DNA of 37,140 nucleotides from Actinomycetes bacterium. Its GTDB lineage: Bacteria > Actinomycetota > Actinomycetes > Actinomycetales > Cellulomonadaceae. Below, piece by piece: positions 1-12,250 of this stretch. The DNA lies in NCBI GenBank assembly GCA_021778635.1, contig JAJYCD010000028.1, positions 1 to 37,140 of the forward strand. The letters are read 5' to 3'. How positions within the stretch are numbered: position 1 is the stretch's first letter; each line of letters starts with the position of its first letter. The translations under genes and the position numbers were made by a program. The notes under the pieces are model-generated. The model worked only from the letters and a program-made list of their open reading frames with translations, did not search any database and was not told the origin of the DNA.

Positions 1-3451
<3,451 letters not shown>

Positions 3452-3516
3452 CTCGACATCGTGGCACGGTCCTCCGACAGCGCCCGGTCCAGTCGCGCCC
3501 GGCAGCTCCCGTGGGC

Positions 3517-3753
3517 TCACTGCGACGCGAGGCCGTGCCGCGGTGCGCATGCACCGAGGTCGCGCGAGGTCACCAGCTCGCCGCGACCCTGCCGCGACCC
3601 TCGAACGAGCCGTCGCGCCAGCTCGAGGACCCTGTTGCGCGACGCGACGACAGCCTGCGGGTCGACGCGCACGCGGCGGGCGAGCGAGCGCTCGGCCTCC
3701 TCGACCCGGTACACGCGCGCCGTGATCTCCGTGTAGTCCGTTGCGGTGTGCAT
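3517..3753 (-). CDS. Small hypothetical protein, 78 aa
   Basis: I do not recognise this protein. The ATG at 3753 is preceded by a strong GGAGGGA Shine-Dalgarno at good spacing. The first two-thirds use GC-rich third codon positions like the neighbours, which supports real coding. It is soluble, rich in Arg and Glu, and probably helical (VYRVEEAERSLARRVRVD), with no membrane segment or signal peptide. The last 15 residues use less typical codons and may be non-conserved. It lies 65 bases upstream of the LAL regulator on the same strand and may share its transcript. A perfect 7-bp inverted repeat lies about 60 bases upstream. A longer version starting at 3822 is possible, but the Shine-Dalgarno decides for 3753. 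Confidence 0.5.
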   Translation of the reverse strand: MHTATDYTEITARVYRVEEAERSLARRVRVDPQAVVASRNRVLELARRLVRGSRQGRGELVTSRDLGACAPRHGLASQ

Positions 3754-3816
3754 GATCGTTCCCTCCGCGCTGCTCCCTGGTCGATGTCCTCCATCGTGGA
3801 ATCTGAGGACCGCCCA

Positions 3817-3835
3817 GGGCATCGGGAGGATGCCC
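3817..3835. promoter_or_regulatory. Perfect inverted repeat upstream of the small gene: operator or hairpin
   Basis: GGGCATC, five-base loop, GATGCCC: a perfect 7-bp inverted repeat about 64 bases upstream of the ATG at 3753. There is no T-tract on either strand, and the ilvD terminator already lies at 3894-3915. A regulator-binding site for the small gene and LAL transcript is therefore plausible. No known consensus is claimed. Confidence 0.4.
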
Positions 3836-3893
3836 TATCTTTCGCGCGCACCGCCCTTCCCGAGGCCGTCCGGGTCGGTCACAGTGCCTGGGT

Positions 3894-3915
3894 GCGCCCG
3901 GTCGACGACGGGCGC
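3894..3915 (-). terminator. Hairpin terminator of ilvD
   Basis: A perfect 7-bp stem (GCGCCCG / CGGGCGC) with an 8-base loop, 7 bases past the ilvD stop codon. It has no U-tract, which is common for terminators in GC-rich actinobacteria. Confidence 0.55.
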
Positions 3916-3922
3916 CGGCTCG

Positions 3923-5635
3923 TCAGAGCAGCACGGCGCCCGTGCTCGCCGACTGCACGAGCTTCACGTACTTCGCGAGCACGCCGCGTGCGTACGCACT
4001 GGGGAGCGGGGTCCAGCCGACCTGGCGCGCCTCGAGCTCGGCCGGGTCGACCAGCAGGTCGAGAGTCGCATCCGCCATGTTCAGCCGGATGCGGTCACCG
4101 TCGCGGACGAACGCGATCGGCCCTGCGTCGACCGCCTCGGGGGCGACGTGGCCGACGCACAAGCCGGTGGTCCCGCCCGAGAAGCGCCCGTCCGTGAGGA
4201 GCAGCACGTCCTTGCCGAGGCCGGCGCCCTTGATCGCCCCGGTGATCGCGAGCATCTCGCGCATGCCCGGACCGCCCTTCGGACCCTCGTAGCGGATGAC
4301 GACGGCGTCGCCGGCGACGATCGTGCCGTCCTCGAGCGCGTCGAGTGCGGCACGCTCGCGCTCGAACACCCGCGCGGTGCCCTCGAACACGTCCGAGTCG
4401 AACCCCGCGGACTTCACCACCGCGCCGTCCGGCGCGAGCGAGCCTCTGAGGATCGTGATCCCTCCCGTCCGGTGGATCGGGTCGTCGAGGGCACGCAGGA
4501 TCTTGCCGTCCGGGTCGGGTGGGTCGATCTCCGCAAGGTTCTCCGCGACGGTCCGGCCCGTCACCGTGAGGCAGTCGCCGTGCAGCAGCCCTGCGTCGAG
4601 CAGTGCCTTCATGACGACGGGCACACCCCCGATCCGGTCGACGTCGTTCATGACGTACCGGCCGAACGGCTTGAGGTCACCGAGGTGGGGAACCCTCGCC
4701 GCGACGCGGGTGAAGTCGTCGAGGGTGAGGTCGACCTCGGCCTCGTGCGCGATCGCGAGCAGGTGCAGCACCGCGTTCGTCGACCCTCCGAACGCCATCA
4801 CGACCGAGATGGCGTTCTCGAACGCCTCCTTGGTCATGATCTGCCGCGCGGTGATGCCCAGCCGGAGCAGGTTCACCACGGCCTCGCCCGAACGCACGGC
4901 GAACGTGTCCCGACGGCGGTCGGCCGACGGCGGCGCCGCGGAGCCCGGCAGCGACATCCCGATCGCCTCCGCGACCGAGGCCATCGTGTTCGCGGTGTAC
5001 ATCCCACCGCAGGCGCCCTCGCCCGGGCAGATCGCGCGCTCGATACGGCCCAGGTCCTCGGTGCTCATCAGTCCGCGCGCGCAGGCGCCGACGCCTTCGA
5101 ACGCGTCGATGATCGTGACCTGCTTCTCGGTGCCGTCCTCGAGCGTGACGAATCCCGGCATGGTCGAACCGGCGTAGAGGAACACCGAGGCGAGGTCGAG
5201 GCGGGCCGCCGCCATGAGCATGCCCGGGAGCGACTTGTCACATCCCGCGAGCAGCACCGAGCCGTCGAGCCGCTCCGCCATCATGACCGTCTCGACGCTG
5301 TCCGCGATGATGTCCCGCGACACGAGGGAGAAGTGCATCCCCTCGTGCCCCATCGAGATGCCGTCGGAGACCGAGATCGTGCCGAACTCGAGCGGGTAGC
5401 CGCCGGCGGCGTGCACGCCGTTCTTGGCCGCCTTCGCGAGCCGGTCGAGGGAGAGGTTGCAGGGCGTGATCTCGTTCCACGAGCTTGCGACGCCGATCTG
5501 CGGTTTGGCGAAGTCCTCGTCGCCGAGCCCGACCGCGCGGAGCATCCCCCGCGAGGCCGTGGCCTCGACGCCGTCGGTGACCTGGCGGCTGCGGGGCTTG
5601 ATGTCGACCGGGTCCGACCGCTGGGATGTGCTCAT
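3923..5635 (-). CDS. ilvD: Dihydroxy-acid dehydratase
   Basis: Cytoplasmic iron-sulfur dehydratase (570 aa) that converts 2,3-dihydroxy-isovalerate and 2,3-dihydroxy-3-methylvalerate to the 2-keto acids in valine and isoleucine synthesis. Family hallmarks are plain: [16 protein letters not shown] (Cys59), the ILVD_EDD signature AGCDKSLPG (Cys132), [13 protein letters not shown] (Cys209), and the C-terminal [13 protein letters not shown] and GHVAPEA motifs. The three cysteines fit cluster ligands. The frame extends upstream to a TTG at 5764, but the ATG at 5635 gives the family-typical start and sits exactly 7 bases after a TAGACT -10 box, so the mRNA is predicted leaderless. It stands alone, divergent from a lacI-type gene and followed by a hairpin. 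No other branched-chain synthesis gene is in the window. Confidence 0.97.
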   Translation of the reverse strand: MSTSQRSDPVDIKPRSRQVTDGVEATASRGMLRAVGLGDEDFAKPQIGVASSWNEITPCNLSLDRLAKAAKNGVHAAGGYPLEFGTISVSDGISMGHEGMHFSLVSRDIIADSVETVMMAERLDGSVLLAGCDKSLPGMLMAAARLDLASVFLYAGSTMPGFVTLEDGTEKQVTIIDAFEGVGACARGLMSTEDLGRIERAICPGEGACGGMYTANTMASVAEAIGMSLPGSAAPPSADRRRDTFAVRSGEAVVNLLRLGITARQIMTKEAFENAISVVMAFGGSTNAVLHLLAIAHEAEVDLTLDDFTRVAARVPHLGDLKPFGRYVMNDVDRIGGVPVVMKALLDAGLLHGDCLTVTGRTVAENLAEIDPPDPDGKILRALDDPIHRTGGITILRGSLAPDGAVVKSAGFDSDVFEGTARVFERERAALDALEDGTIVAGDAVVIRYEGPKGGPGMREMLAITGAIKGAGLGKDVLLLTDGRFSGGTTGLCVGHVAPEAVDAGPIAFVRDGDRIRLNMADATLDLLVDPAELEARQVGWTPLPSAYARGVLAKYVKLVQSASTGAVLL

Positions 5636-5642
5636 GATCGCG

Positions 5643-5648
5643 AGTCTA
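5643..5648 (-). promoter_or_regulatory. -10 box of ilvD (leaderless)
   Basis: TAGACT on the minus strand ends 7 bases before ATG 5635. No Shine-Dalgarno lies between, so transcription should begin at or next to the start codon. Confidence 0.6.
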
Positions 5649-5760
5649 GGATGGCGTTCAGCCCGCGAGCGTCGCGCGACCAGGATTGCGGTTCGCGAGC
5701 GGCGAACTCGCCCGAGCCGGCCAGCGGTTGTTCGGCGACCCCGCCGCCCGACGTCGGGAC

Positions 5761-5804
5761 TCAATCGTTATCGATATCGTTTATCACACCGGTAGAGTCT
5801 CCCC
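5761..5804 (+). promoter_or_regulatory. Promoter and candidate autoregulatory operator of the lacI-type gene
   Basis: An AT-rich patch in otherwise GC-rich DNA. It holds the overlapping palindromes TATCGATA (5769-5776) and CGATATCG (5772-5779), and a near-direct repeat ATCGTTA / ATCGTTTA. A -10 box TAGAGT (5793-5798) ends 6 bases before the ATG. The repeats cover the expected -35 to spacer region, the usual position for a LacI-family repressor controlling its own gene. Confidence 0.55.
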
Positions 5805-6809
5805 ATGGCTCCCCCGCAGAGCGTGACCATCAGCGACGTCGCCCGTGAGGCGGGCGTCTCGGTCGCGACCGTCTCCAAGGTCCTGAACCAGCGGTACGGG
5901 GTCTCCGTCTCGACCGCCGCTCACGTCCAGAAGGTCATCGACCGGCTCGGCTACGAGTCGAGCCTCGTCGCCCGTAGCCTCCGATCCCACCGCACGCACG
6001 TCATCGGGATCCTGGTGGCCGAGTTCGAGCCGTTCAGCACCGAGCTCCTCAAAGGCCTCTCCAAGGCCATCGGCGGGAGCGGGTACGAGCTGCTCGCGTA
6101 CTCGGGCGGCGGCAGAGCCGGCGGGAACGCCGGCTGGGAGCGTCGCTACCTGTCCCGGCTGAGCGGCACGCTGATCGACGGCGCGATCCTCGTGACGCCG
6201 ACCGTCGTCGACGGCGAGTACACGATCCCGGTGGTCGCCGTGGACCCGCACACGGGACCGAGCGAGCTGCCGACCGTCGACTCCGACAACCTCGCGGGAG
6301 CGATCACGGCGACCGAGTACCTGATCAGCCTCGGGCACGTCCGGATCGGTTTCCTCGGCGGACGCCCCGACCTCGAGTCGGCGCGGCTTCGCGAGGAGGG
6401 CTACCGACGGGCCCTCCGCGCGGCGGGGATCGACGTCAACCCCGACCTGATCCGCGTGGCCGGCTATCGCGAGGAGACGGCCGACCAGCCGGCACGCGAG
6501 CTGCTCACGATGCCGGACCGACCGACCGCGATCTTCGCCGCGAACGACATCTCCGCGATCCGCACCGTGGATGTCGCGCGTTCCCTCGGCCTCGGCGTGC
6601 CCGACGACGTGTCCGTCATCGGCTTCGACAACGTGCCGGAGTCGGCACTCACGTCCCCCCCGCTCACCACGATCAGCCAGCCCATCCAGCAGATGGGTTT
6701 CGAGGCGATGAAGCTGCTGATCGACCTGATCAACCGGACCGAGGTCCAGGCGAAGCATCGACGACTGCCCACGGCGCTCGTCGAACGGGGCTCCTGCCGC
6801 GCCGTCTGA
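5805..6809 (+). CDS. LacI-family transcriptional regulator
   Basis: DNA-binding repressor (334 aa) of the LacI/GalR family. The N-terminal helix-turn-helix TISDVAREAGVSVATVSKVLN is followed by the hinge region (YESSLVARSLRS) and a periplasmic-binding-protein-like sugar domain (THVIGILVAEFEPFSTELLKG, then PTAIFAANDISAIRTVDVA, VSVIGFDNVPESALTSPPLTTI). The ATG at 5805 is 6 bases downstream of a TAGAGT -10 and lacks a Shine-Dalgarno, so it should be leaderless. It is divergent from ilvD and convergent with the 2-hydroxyacid dehydrogenase gene, with no sugar gene adjoining. Its targets are therefore not evident apart from its own promoter, where palindromic sites occur. Members of this family usually sense a sugar or sugar derivative; the effector here is unknown. 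Confidence 0.93.
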   Translation: MAPPQSVTISDVAREAGVSVATVSKVLNQRYGVSVSTAAHVQKVIDRLGYESSLVARSLRSHRTHVIGILVAEFEPFSTELLKGLSKAIGGSGYELLAYSGGGRAGGNAGWERRYLSRLSGTLIDGAILVTPTVVDGEYTIPVVAVDPHTGPSELPTVDSDNLAGAITATEYLISLGHVRIGFLGGRPDLESARLREEGYRRALRAAGIDVNPDLIRVAGYREETADQPARELLTMPDRPTAIFAANDISAIRTVDVARSLGLGVPDDVSVIGFDNVPESALTSPPLTTISQPIQQMGFEAMKLLIDLINRTEVQAKHRRLPTALVERGSCRAV

Positions 6810-6810
6810 C

Positions 6811-6858
6811 CCCAGCGGCGCCATTCCACCCAGCGGCGCCGTTCCACCCAGCGGCGCC
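6811..6858. repeat. 18-bp short tandem repeat, about 2.7 copies
   Basis: Units at 6811-6828, 6829-6846 and a partial at 6847-6858 share CCCAGCGGCGCC followed by ATTCCA or GTTCCA. The array starts two bases after the lacI stop and runs into the hairpin at 6856-6876. Each unit contains the palindrome GGCGCC. Confidence 0.8.
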
Positions 6859-6876
6859 GGCCGTGCCGCGGCCGGC
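6856..6876. terminator. Bidirectional hairpin terminator
   Basis: A perfect 7-bp stem GCCGGCC / GGCCGGC with a 7-base loop, between the convergent lacI-type gene and the 2-hydroxyacid dehydrogenase stop at 6877. It could end transcription from both sides. There is no U-tract. Confidence 0.55.
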
Positions 6877-7818
6877 TCAGCCCGGCGCGACGACGTTCAG
6901 CAACGGCTCCCCCGCCGCGAGTCGGTCCAGCTGACGCTGGACGAGCGCCACGAACCGCACGTGCGTCGCAGTCGTGTTGCCGCCGACGTGCGGCGTGAGG
7001 ATCACGCCCGGTGCCACCCACAGCGGGTGGTCGTGCGGCAACGGCTCGGGGTCCACGACGTCCAGGGCCGCCCGGAGACGACCGGAGCGGACCTCGGCCA
7101 CCAGGGCGTCGGTGTCCACGACCTTGCCGCGAGACACGTTCACCAGCAGCGAGCCGTCGCGCATCCGCGCCAGGAATGCGGCATCCACGAGGTGCGTGGT
7201 GTCGGCGGTCAACGGCGTGATGAGGACGACGACATCGACCGTCGGCAGCAGCTCAGCGAGCTCGTCGGCGCCGTGCACATGACCGTCGAGGTCGTCGCGA
7301 GCGCTCCGCGCGACCCGCACGACGTCCACCGCGAACGGACGCAGGCGCGCCGCGATCGCCTGCCCGATCGAGCCGGCGCCGACCACCATCACGCGGCGAT
7401 CCGCCAGGGACGTGCTCCGGTGCGGTGACCAGACGCCGGCGCCCTGCAGCCGGACGTACTCGGCGAGGTCGCGAAGCGAGGCGAGCACGAGCCCGATCGC
7501 GAGCTCGGCCGTCTCGTCGTCGTGGACACCGCGCCCGTTGCACAGCGTCACCCCCGGGGGCAGATGACGGACGGCGTGCTCGTAGCCCGCGCTCGGAAGC
7601 TGCACGAGCGACAACCGTGCGAGCGGGCGGAGCCGCGCGAGCATCTCTCCGCTGACGTAGTGCGGGACGACGACCGCGTCGACCTCCAGCGCGACGTCGG
7701 CCGGCAGGTCCTGGGTCATCGACCACTCGACGAGCCGCACCCCGTCGGGCAGGCGCAGATCGCCGCCGATCGCCGCGTCCGGGACCGTCAGCACCCTCGG
7801 GAGACGCACCCCGGTCAC
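6877..7818 (-). CDS. D-isomer-specific 2-hydroxyacid dehydrogenase family protein
   Basis: NAD(P)-dependent oxidoreductase (313 aa) of the D-2-hydroxyacid dehydrogenase family, which reduces 2-keto acids or oxidises 2-hydroxy acids. The Rossmann motif VMVVGAGSIGQAIAARL and the catalytic triad are present: Arg230 (VNVSRGKVVD), Glu258 (DVVDPEPLP) and His277 (LTPHVGG). It lacks the C-terminal ACT domain of long SerA proteins, so phosphoglycerate, glyoxylate/hydroxypyruvate or another substrate are all possible. The start is GTG 7818, overlapping the GNAT stop in a GTGA arrangement, with GAGGAG eight bases upstream. The frame is open further, but this is the coupled start. It is the last gene of the gatCAB operon; a functional link to tRNA amidation is not apparent. 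Confidence 0.88.
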   Translation of the reverse strand: MTGVRLPRVLTVPDAAIGGDLRLPDGVRLVEWSMTQDLPADVALEVDAVVVPHYVSGEMLARLRPLARLSLVQLPSAGYEHAVRHLPPGVTLCNGRGVHDDETAELAIGLVLASLRDLAEYVRLQGAGVWSPHRSTSLADRRVMVVGAGSIGQAIAARLRPFAVDVVRVARSARDDLDGHVHGADELAELLPTVDVVVLITPLTADTTHLVDAAFLARMRDGSLLVNVSRGKVVDTDALVAEVRSGRLRAALDVVDPEPLPHDHPLWVAPGVILTPHVGGNTTATHVRFVALVQRQLDRLAAGEPLLNVVAPG

Positions 7819-8348
7819 CGTCGGTACTCCTCGGCCAGCAGACCCATGACGATGCCGTCGCACCGACGCTCGCCGTCCCGGAACGCTTCGCGCAGCCGAC
7901 CTTCGGTCTGGAAGCCCAGCCCTTCGTAGAGCGCCAGGGCTCGCGTGTTCGTGCTCAGCACGGTCAGCCCGACACGGTGCAGACCGAGCCCCTCGAACGC
8001 CATGTCGAGGACCAGACCGATCGCCTCGGTGCCCAGACCACGGCCGCGGTGCGCGGGGCGCATGACGAGTCGCAGGTCAGCGGTGCCCGACCGGAGGTCG
8101 ATGTGCTTGAGCACCATCTCCCCGAGCATCTCGTCCGAGCCCGTCGTGGTGACCGCGAGGTCGATACGACCAGGTCGGTCGGCGATCGTCGCGCATCGCT
8201 CGGCGACCATCTCCCGCGTGTAGACCTCGGTGCGACCCGTCAGGCGCGCACTCTCGGGGTCGCTCACGAGGTCCCAGACCGCCTCGACGTCCCCGGGGCC
8301 GATCGGCCGCAACCGGATCAGCTCACCCTGCAGCGTCGGCTTCTCCAT
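7815..8348 (-). CDS. GNAT family N-acetyltransferase (RimJ/RimL type)
   Basis: Acetyl-CoA-dependent N-acetyltransferase (177 aa). It begins with the RimJ/RimL-like LQGELIRLRPIGPGDVEAVW. The acetyl-CoA loop is RPAHRGRGLGTEAI, followed by the motif B region LHRVGLTVLSTNTRALALYEGLGF. The substrate cannot be told from sequence; relatives acetylate ribosomal protein N-termini, antibiotics or small amines. The ATG at 8348 has AAGGAG five bases upstream. It lies 38 bases after gatB and overlaps the dehydrogenase gene by four bases, so it is an operon member. Confidence 0.88.
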   Translation of the reverse strand: MEKPTLQGELIRLRPIGPGDVEAVWDLVSDPESARLTGRTEVYTREMVAERCATIADRPGRIDLAVTTTGSDEMLGEMVLKHIDLRSGTADLRLVMRPAHRGRGLGTEAIGLVLDMAFEGLGLHRVGLTVLSTNTRALALYEGLGFQTEGRLREAFRDGERRCDGIVMGLLAEEYRR

Positions 8349-8386
8349 CAGGCTCCTTGGTCGGGGTCGGTCCTCGAGCTCGGTCG

Positions 8387-9901
8387 TCAGCCGTCGGTCC
8401 CGATCCGCTCGACGACGAGAGCGCGCACGCGACCTGCGTCCGCCTGGCCCTTCGTCGCCTTCATCACCGCCCCGATGATCGCACCTACCGGTCCCAGGTT
8501 GCCCGACCGGACCTTCGCCACCACATCGGGCTGCGCAGCGAGCGCGGCGTCGATCGCCGCGAGCAGCGCACCGTCGTCGGAGACGACCTCCAGCCCCCGG
8601 GCGACGACGACCTGCCCCGGCGACCCCTCGCCGGCCAGCACCCCCTCGAGGACCTGACGGGCGAGCTTGTCGTTGAGGCGACCGGAGTCCACGAGCCCCT
8701 GGAGCTCAGCGATCTGCGCCGGGGTCACCCGGAGGTCCTCGAGCTCGACCTGATCGGTCTTGGCGCTCCGCGCCAGCTCGCCCATCCACCACTTGCGGGC
8801 GGCCGCCGGTGCGGTGCCGGCAGCGACCGTGGCCTCGATCAGGTCGATCGCACCGGCGTTGACGACGTCGCGCATCTCCGCGTCCGCGTAGCCCCAGACC
8901 GACTGCAGCCGGTTGCGTCGCGCGACCGGCATCTCCGGGAGCCCGGAACGAATCTCCTCGACCCACGCGCGGCTCGGGGCGACCGGGACCAGGTCGGGCT
9001 CCGGGAAGTACCGGTAGTCCTCGGCGTCCGACTTCACCCGGCCCGCGGTCGTGGTCCCGGTGTCCTCGTGCCAGTGCCGTGTCTCCTGCGTGATCGTGCC
9101 GCCGGCGGCGAGGATCGCGGCCTGCCGCGACACCTCGTAGCGCACGGCGCGCTCGACCGACCGGAACGAGTTGACGTTCTTCGTCTCGGTGCGGGTGCCG
9201 AGCGGTGACTCCGGGGTGTCGCGCAGCGAGAGGTTGACGTCCGCCCGGACGTTGCCGCGCTCCATGCGGGCCTCCGAGACGCCGAGGGTGCGGAAGATGT
9301 CGCGCAGGGTCTGCACGTACGCGCGAGCGACCTCCGGGGCGCGGGCACCGGCCCCCGTGATCGGCCTCGTGACGATCTCGACGAGCGGGATCCCGGCACG
9401 GTTGTAGTCCACGAGCGAGTACTCGGCACCGTGGATCCGTCCCGTCGCGCCGCCGACGTGCGTGTTCTTCCCGGCGTCCTCCTCCATGTGCGCGCGCTCG
9501 ATCTCGACACGGAAGATCGTGCCGTCGCCGAGCTCGACGTCCAGGTAGCCGTCGAACGCGATCGGCTCGTCGTACTGCGACGTCTGGAAGTTCTTCGGGA
9601 CGTCCGGGTAGAAGTAGTTCTTCCGGGCGAACCGGCAGGTCTCGGCGATCGAGCAGTTCAGCGCCAGACCGATGCGGATCGCGTACTCGACGGCCGTGCC
9701 GTTCACCACCGGGAGCGCGCCGGGGAGCCCGAGAGAGACCGGCGAGACCGCGGTGTTGGGCTCCTCGCCGAAGACGGCCTCCGCGGGGCAGAACATCTTG
9801 GTCCGCGTGCCGAGCTCGACGTGGACCTCGATGCCGATCACCGGGTCGAACCGCGCGACGGCGTCGTCGTACTCGATCAGGTCGACCGTCGGGCTGCTCA
9901 C
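8387..9901 (-). CDS. gatB: Asp-tRNA(Asn)/Glu-tRNA(Gln) amidotransferase subunit B
   Basis: Subunit B (504 aa) of the GatCAB amidotransferase, which binds mischarged Glu-tRNA(Gln) or Asp-tRNA(Asn), activates the acyl group and receives ammonia from GatA. Typical features are [21 protein letters not shown] near the N-terminus, the signature [31 protein letters not shown] and the [12 protein letters not shown] block. The C-terminal GatB/YqeY helical domain that contacts the tRNA elbow covers roughly the last 150 residues ([19 protein letters not shown]). The start is GTG 9901, overlapping the gatA stop as GTGA, so translation is coupled. The length is normal for the family. Confidence 0.97.
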   Translation of the reverse strand: MSSPTVDLIEYDDAVARFDPVIGIEVHVELGTRTKMFCPAEAVFGEEPNTAVSPVSLGLPGALPVVNGTAVEYAIRIGLALNCSIAETCRFARKNYFYPDVPKNFQTSQYDEPIAFDGYLDVELGDGTIFRVEIERAHMEEDAGKNTHVGGATGRIHGAEYSLVDYNRAGIPLVEIVTRPITGAGARAPEVARAYVQTLRDIFRTLGVSEARMERGNVRADVNLSLRDTPESPLGTRTETKNVNSFRSVERAVRYEVSRQAAILAAGGTITQETRHWHEDTGTTTAGRVKSDAEDYRYFPEPDLVPVAPSRAWVEEIRSGLPEMPVARRNRLQSVWGYADAEMRDVVNAGAIDLIEATVAAGTAPAAARKWWMGELARSAKTDQVELEDLRVTPAQIAELQGLVDSGRLNDKLARQVLEGVLAGEGSPGQVVVARGLEVVSDDGALLAAIDAALAAQPDVVAKVRSGNLGPVGAIIGAVMKATKGQADAGRVRALVVERIGTDG

Positions 9902-11412
9902 TTGCCTACCTCCAGCTCAGGGGCACGATCGAGGATGTGCCCGCTCCAGACGGACTCGAGCATCGCCTCGAGGGCGGCGCCCACCCGGTAGAGCCGGTCG
10001 TCGGCCTTGGCGGGGGCGAGGATCTGGAAGCCCACCGGGAGGCCGTCGTCGGACAGCCCGGACGGCAGCGACATGCCGGGCACGCCCGCCAGGTTCGCCG
10101 GGATCGTCGCGACGTCGTTGAGGTACATCGCGAGCGGGTCGTCGAGCTTCTCACCGAGCCGGAACGCCGTGGTCGGCGCGGTCGGCGAGACGAGGACGTC
10201 CGCGTGCGTGAACGCGGCCGCGAAGTCGCGCTGGATCAACGTCCGCACCTTCTGCGCCGAGCCGTAGTACGCGTCGTAGTACCCGGCGGACAGTGCGTAG
10301 GTCCCCAGGATGATCCGCCGCTTGACCTCGGGACCGAACCCGGCGCCGCGAGTCGCCGCCATCACCCGCTCGGCCGTGACGGGGCCGTCGGCGGGCTCGA
10401 CCCGGAGACCGAACCGCATGCCGTCGAACTTCGCCAGGTTGCTCGACGCCTCGCTCGGCAGGATGAGGTAGTACGCGCCGAGGGCGTACTCGAAGTGCGG
10501 GCACGAGACCTGGACGATCTCCGCGCCGGCCTGCTCGAGCAGCGCGAGGGCCTCGCCGAATCGCGCGCGCACCCCCGGCTGGTACCCCTCGCCGTCGAGC
10601 TCGGTGACGACGCCGACGCGCACGCCGGTCAGGTCGCCCGTGGCGCCACGGAGCGCGGCGTCGACCAGACCCGGCAGCGGCTCGTCGATCGACGTCGAGT
10701 CGCGCGGGTCGTGTCCACCGATGAGCTCATGCAGCAGTGCGGAGTCCAGCACGGTGCGGGTGACCGGCCCGGCCTGGTCGAGAGACGATGCGAGAGCGAT
10801 CAGCCCGTACCGCGACACTCCGCCGTAGGTCGGCTTGACGCCGACGGTGCCGGTGACGGCGGCGGGCTGCCGGATGGACCCGCCGGTATCGGTGCCGATC
10901 GCCAGCGGAGCCTCGAAAGCGGCGACGGCGGCGGCGGACCCACCACCCGAACCACCGGGGATGCGGTCCAGGTCCCACGGGTTGTGGGTGTTCCCGTACG
11001 CCGAGTGCTCCGTGCTGGACCCCATGGCGAACTCGTCCATGTTGGTCTTGCCGAGGATCGGCAGGCCGGCCTGCCGCAGTCGCGTCACGAGGGTCGCGTC
11101 GTACGGCGGGATCCAGCCCTCGAGGATTCGCGAGCCGGCCGTCGTCGGCATGTCCTTCGTGACCACGACGTCCTTGACCGCGATCGGGACACCGGCGAGG
11201 CGATGCACCTGCTCCCCGGCGGCGCGCCGCGCGTCGACGCCGCGCGCGGTGGCCAGGGCGTCCTCGGCGTTCACGTGGAGGAACGCGTGGACGGCGGGCT
11301 CCACGGCGGCCATCCGGTCGAGGTGCGCCTGGGTCGCCTCGACGCTGGAGAGCTCGCGAGCGCCGAGGGCGTCCGCGAGCTCGGCCGCGCTCAGCCTCGT
11401 CACGTCTGCCAT
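9898..11412 (-). CDS. gatA: Asp-tRNA(Asn)/Glu-tRNA(Gln) amidotransferase subunit A
   Basis: Amidase-signature subunit (504 aa) of GatCAB, which hydrolyses glutamine and channels ammonia to GatB. The Ser-cisSer-Lys triad is intact: Lys80 (VPIAVKDV), Ser155 ([11 protein letters not shown]) and nucleophile Ser179 ([12 protein letters not shown]). The DPRDSTS and [15 protein letters not shown] motifs are also standard. The start is taken as ATG 11412, which overlaps the gatC stop as TGATG; a GTG one codon earlier (11415) is equally coupled. A GGAGGAG Shine-Dalgarno sits inside the end of gatC. Confidence 0.97.
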   Translation of the reverse strand: MADVTRLSAAELADALGARELSSVEATQAHLDRMAAVEPAVHAFLHVNAEDALATARGVDARRAAGEQVHRLAGVPIAVKDVVVTKDMPTTAGSRILEGWIPPYDATLVTRLRQAGLPILGKTNMDEFAMGSSTEHSAYGNTHNPWDLDRIPGGSGGGSAAAVAAFEAPLAIGTDTGGSIRQPAAVTGTVGVKPTYGGVSRYGLIALASSLDQAGPVTRTVLDSALLHELIGGHDPRDSTSIDEPLPGLVDAALRGATGDLTGVRVGVVTELDGEGYQPGVRARFGEALALLEQAGAEIVQVSCPHFEYALGAYYLILPSEASSNLAKFDGMRFGLRVEPADGPVTAERVMAATRGAGFGPEVKRRIILGTYALSAGYYDAYYGSAQKVRTLIQRDFAAAFTHADVLVSPTAPTTAFRLGEKLDDPLAMYLNDVATIPANLAGVPGMSLPSGLSDDGLPVGFQILAPAKADDRLYRVGAALEAMLESVWSGHILDRAPELEVGK

Positions 11413-11708
11413 CACTCCTCCCCGAGGATCTGCGGGACGAGGAACTTGCCGTCCTCGCTCGCCGGGGCGCTGCGGAGCACGTCGGCGATCGGCAGCGAGG
11501 GCTCCGGCACGTCCGCACGGAACACGTTCGTCAGGGGCAGCGGGTGGCTGGTCGCCGGGACGTCGGGGGTGGCGACCTCGCTGACCCGTGCGACCGACTC
11601 GACGATGACGTCGAGCTCCCCCGCGAGCCGGTCCAGCTCGTCGGGGGTCAGGTCGATCCGGGCCAGCGCCGCCACACGCGCGACCTCGTCGCGGGAGAGG
11701 GTGGACAT
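11412..11708 (-). CDS. gatC: Asp-tRNA(Asn)/Glu-tRNA(Gln) amidotransferase subunit C
   Basis: Small subunit (98 aa) that stabilises the GatA-GatB interface. The sequence has the family N-terminus [22 protein letters not shown] and the C-terminal [13 protein letters not shown] region. Starts at 11714 and 11708 are in frame. ATG 11708 (MSTLSRDEV) is chosen because it lies exactly 7 bases after a TAGACT -10 box and no Shine-Dalgarno is present, so the operon mRNA is predicted leaderless. It is the first gene of gatC-gatA-gatB-GNAT-dehydrogenase. Confidence 0.95.
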   Translation of the reverse strand: MSTLSRDEVARVAALARIDLTPDELDRLAGELDVIVESVARVSEVATPDVPATSHPLPLTNVFRADVPEPSLPIADVLRSAPASEDGKFLVPQILGEE

Positions 11709-11715
11709 GGCCACG

Positions 11716-11721
11716 AGTCTA
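11716..11721 (-). promoter_or_regulatory. -10 box of the gatCAB operon (leaderless)
   Basis: TAGACT on the minus strand, 7 bases before ATG 11708. It is the same hexamer and spacing as at ilvD and nifS. Confidence 0.6.
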
Positions 11722-11767
11722 GAGGGTGCACCGCGCGGCGAATCCGGCCTGCGCGGCCGCGTCGAGG

Positions 11768-12193
11768 TCAGGGGTGGAGGACGTCCGTCGCCCGGCCGAC
11801 GAGGTCCAGCAGCGCCAGACCGTACGCCTCCGCCGCCGACGCTGCCGTGTGAATCCGCTCGACACCGGCCTCGGCACCGATGACCACGACACGGTAGCCG
11901 TCATCCGCGCGCTCGAGGCGACGGAACGTGGCGCCCAGGAGCTCGCGCAGCTGGTCCTCGCGCGGCAGCCACACCGCCTGCTCCTGGTCGACCGAGTCGA
12001 GGGCCCACTCCGTCGTCCCGTTGAACCCGAGCACCGTCCCGGTGGGGTACTCGTGCGGCTCGACGACCATGTCGCTGATCGTGAAGACCTGACCGTGCAG
12101 CCCGGGCTGCGGTATCGCGAAGCGGTCGCCGGGCTGGGGACGCCACCGAACGCCGGCGAGCTGAAGGGCGGTGGCGAGCTCAGCGGAGATCAT
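11768..12193 (-). CDS. Conserved actinobacterial protein of unknown function, 141 aa
   Basis: A soluble protein with no signal peptide or membrane segment. It looks like a family I recall from Micrococcales genomes next to gatC, sometimes labelled pilus assembly protein CpaE. It shows no P-loop or receiver domain, so I do not support that label. Notable stretches are PGDRFAIPQPGLHGQVFTIS, GTVLGFNGTTEWALDSV and WLPREDQLRELLG; Trp- and Gly-rich turns suggest a compact beta-rich fold, with a helical C-terminus (AASAAEAYGLALLDLVG). ATG 12193 lies six bases after a GATACT -10 box, so it should be leaderless and independently transcribed. It lies 59 bases upstream of gatC on the same strand. Confidence 0.75.
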   Translation of the reverse strand: MISAELATALQLAGVRWRPQPGDRFAIPQPGLHGQVFTISDMVVEPHEYPTGTVLGFNGTTEWALDSVDQEQAVWLPREDQLRELLGATFRRLERADDGYRVVVIGAEAGVERIHTAASAAEAYGLALLDLVGRATDVLHP

Positions 12194-12199
12194 TCCCCC

Positions 12200-12205
12200 A
12201 GTATC
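12200..12205 (-). promoter_or_regulatory. -10 box of the 141-aa gene (leaderless)
   Basis: GATACT on the minus strand, six bases before ATG 12193. The intervening GGGGGA could also act as a poor Shine-Dalgarno. Confidence 0.45.
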
Positions 12206-12250
12206 GGCCGCCGACCGAGCGGTGGCGACGTCGCGCTCTCGCGCCCCTCG

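Noticed and set aside
3923-5764. The longer ilvD start at TTG 5764
   Set aside because: The extra 43 residues are Arg-rich and unlike the family, and the -10 box lies inside that segment, 7 bases before ATG 5635.
3746-5848. A 700-codon plus-strand frame opposite ilvD
   Set aside because: It is a mirror of ilvD with no recognisable domain, and it runs through the ilvD terminator and promoter.
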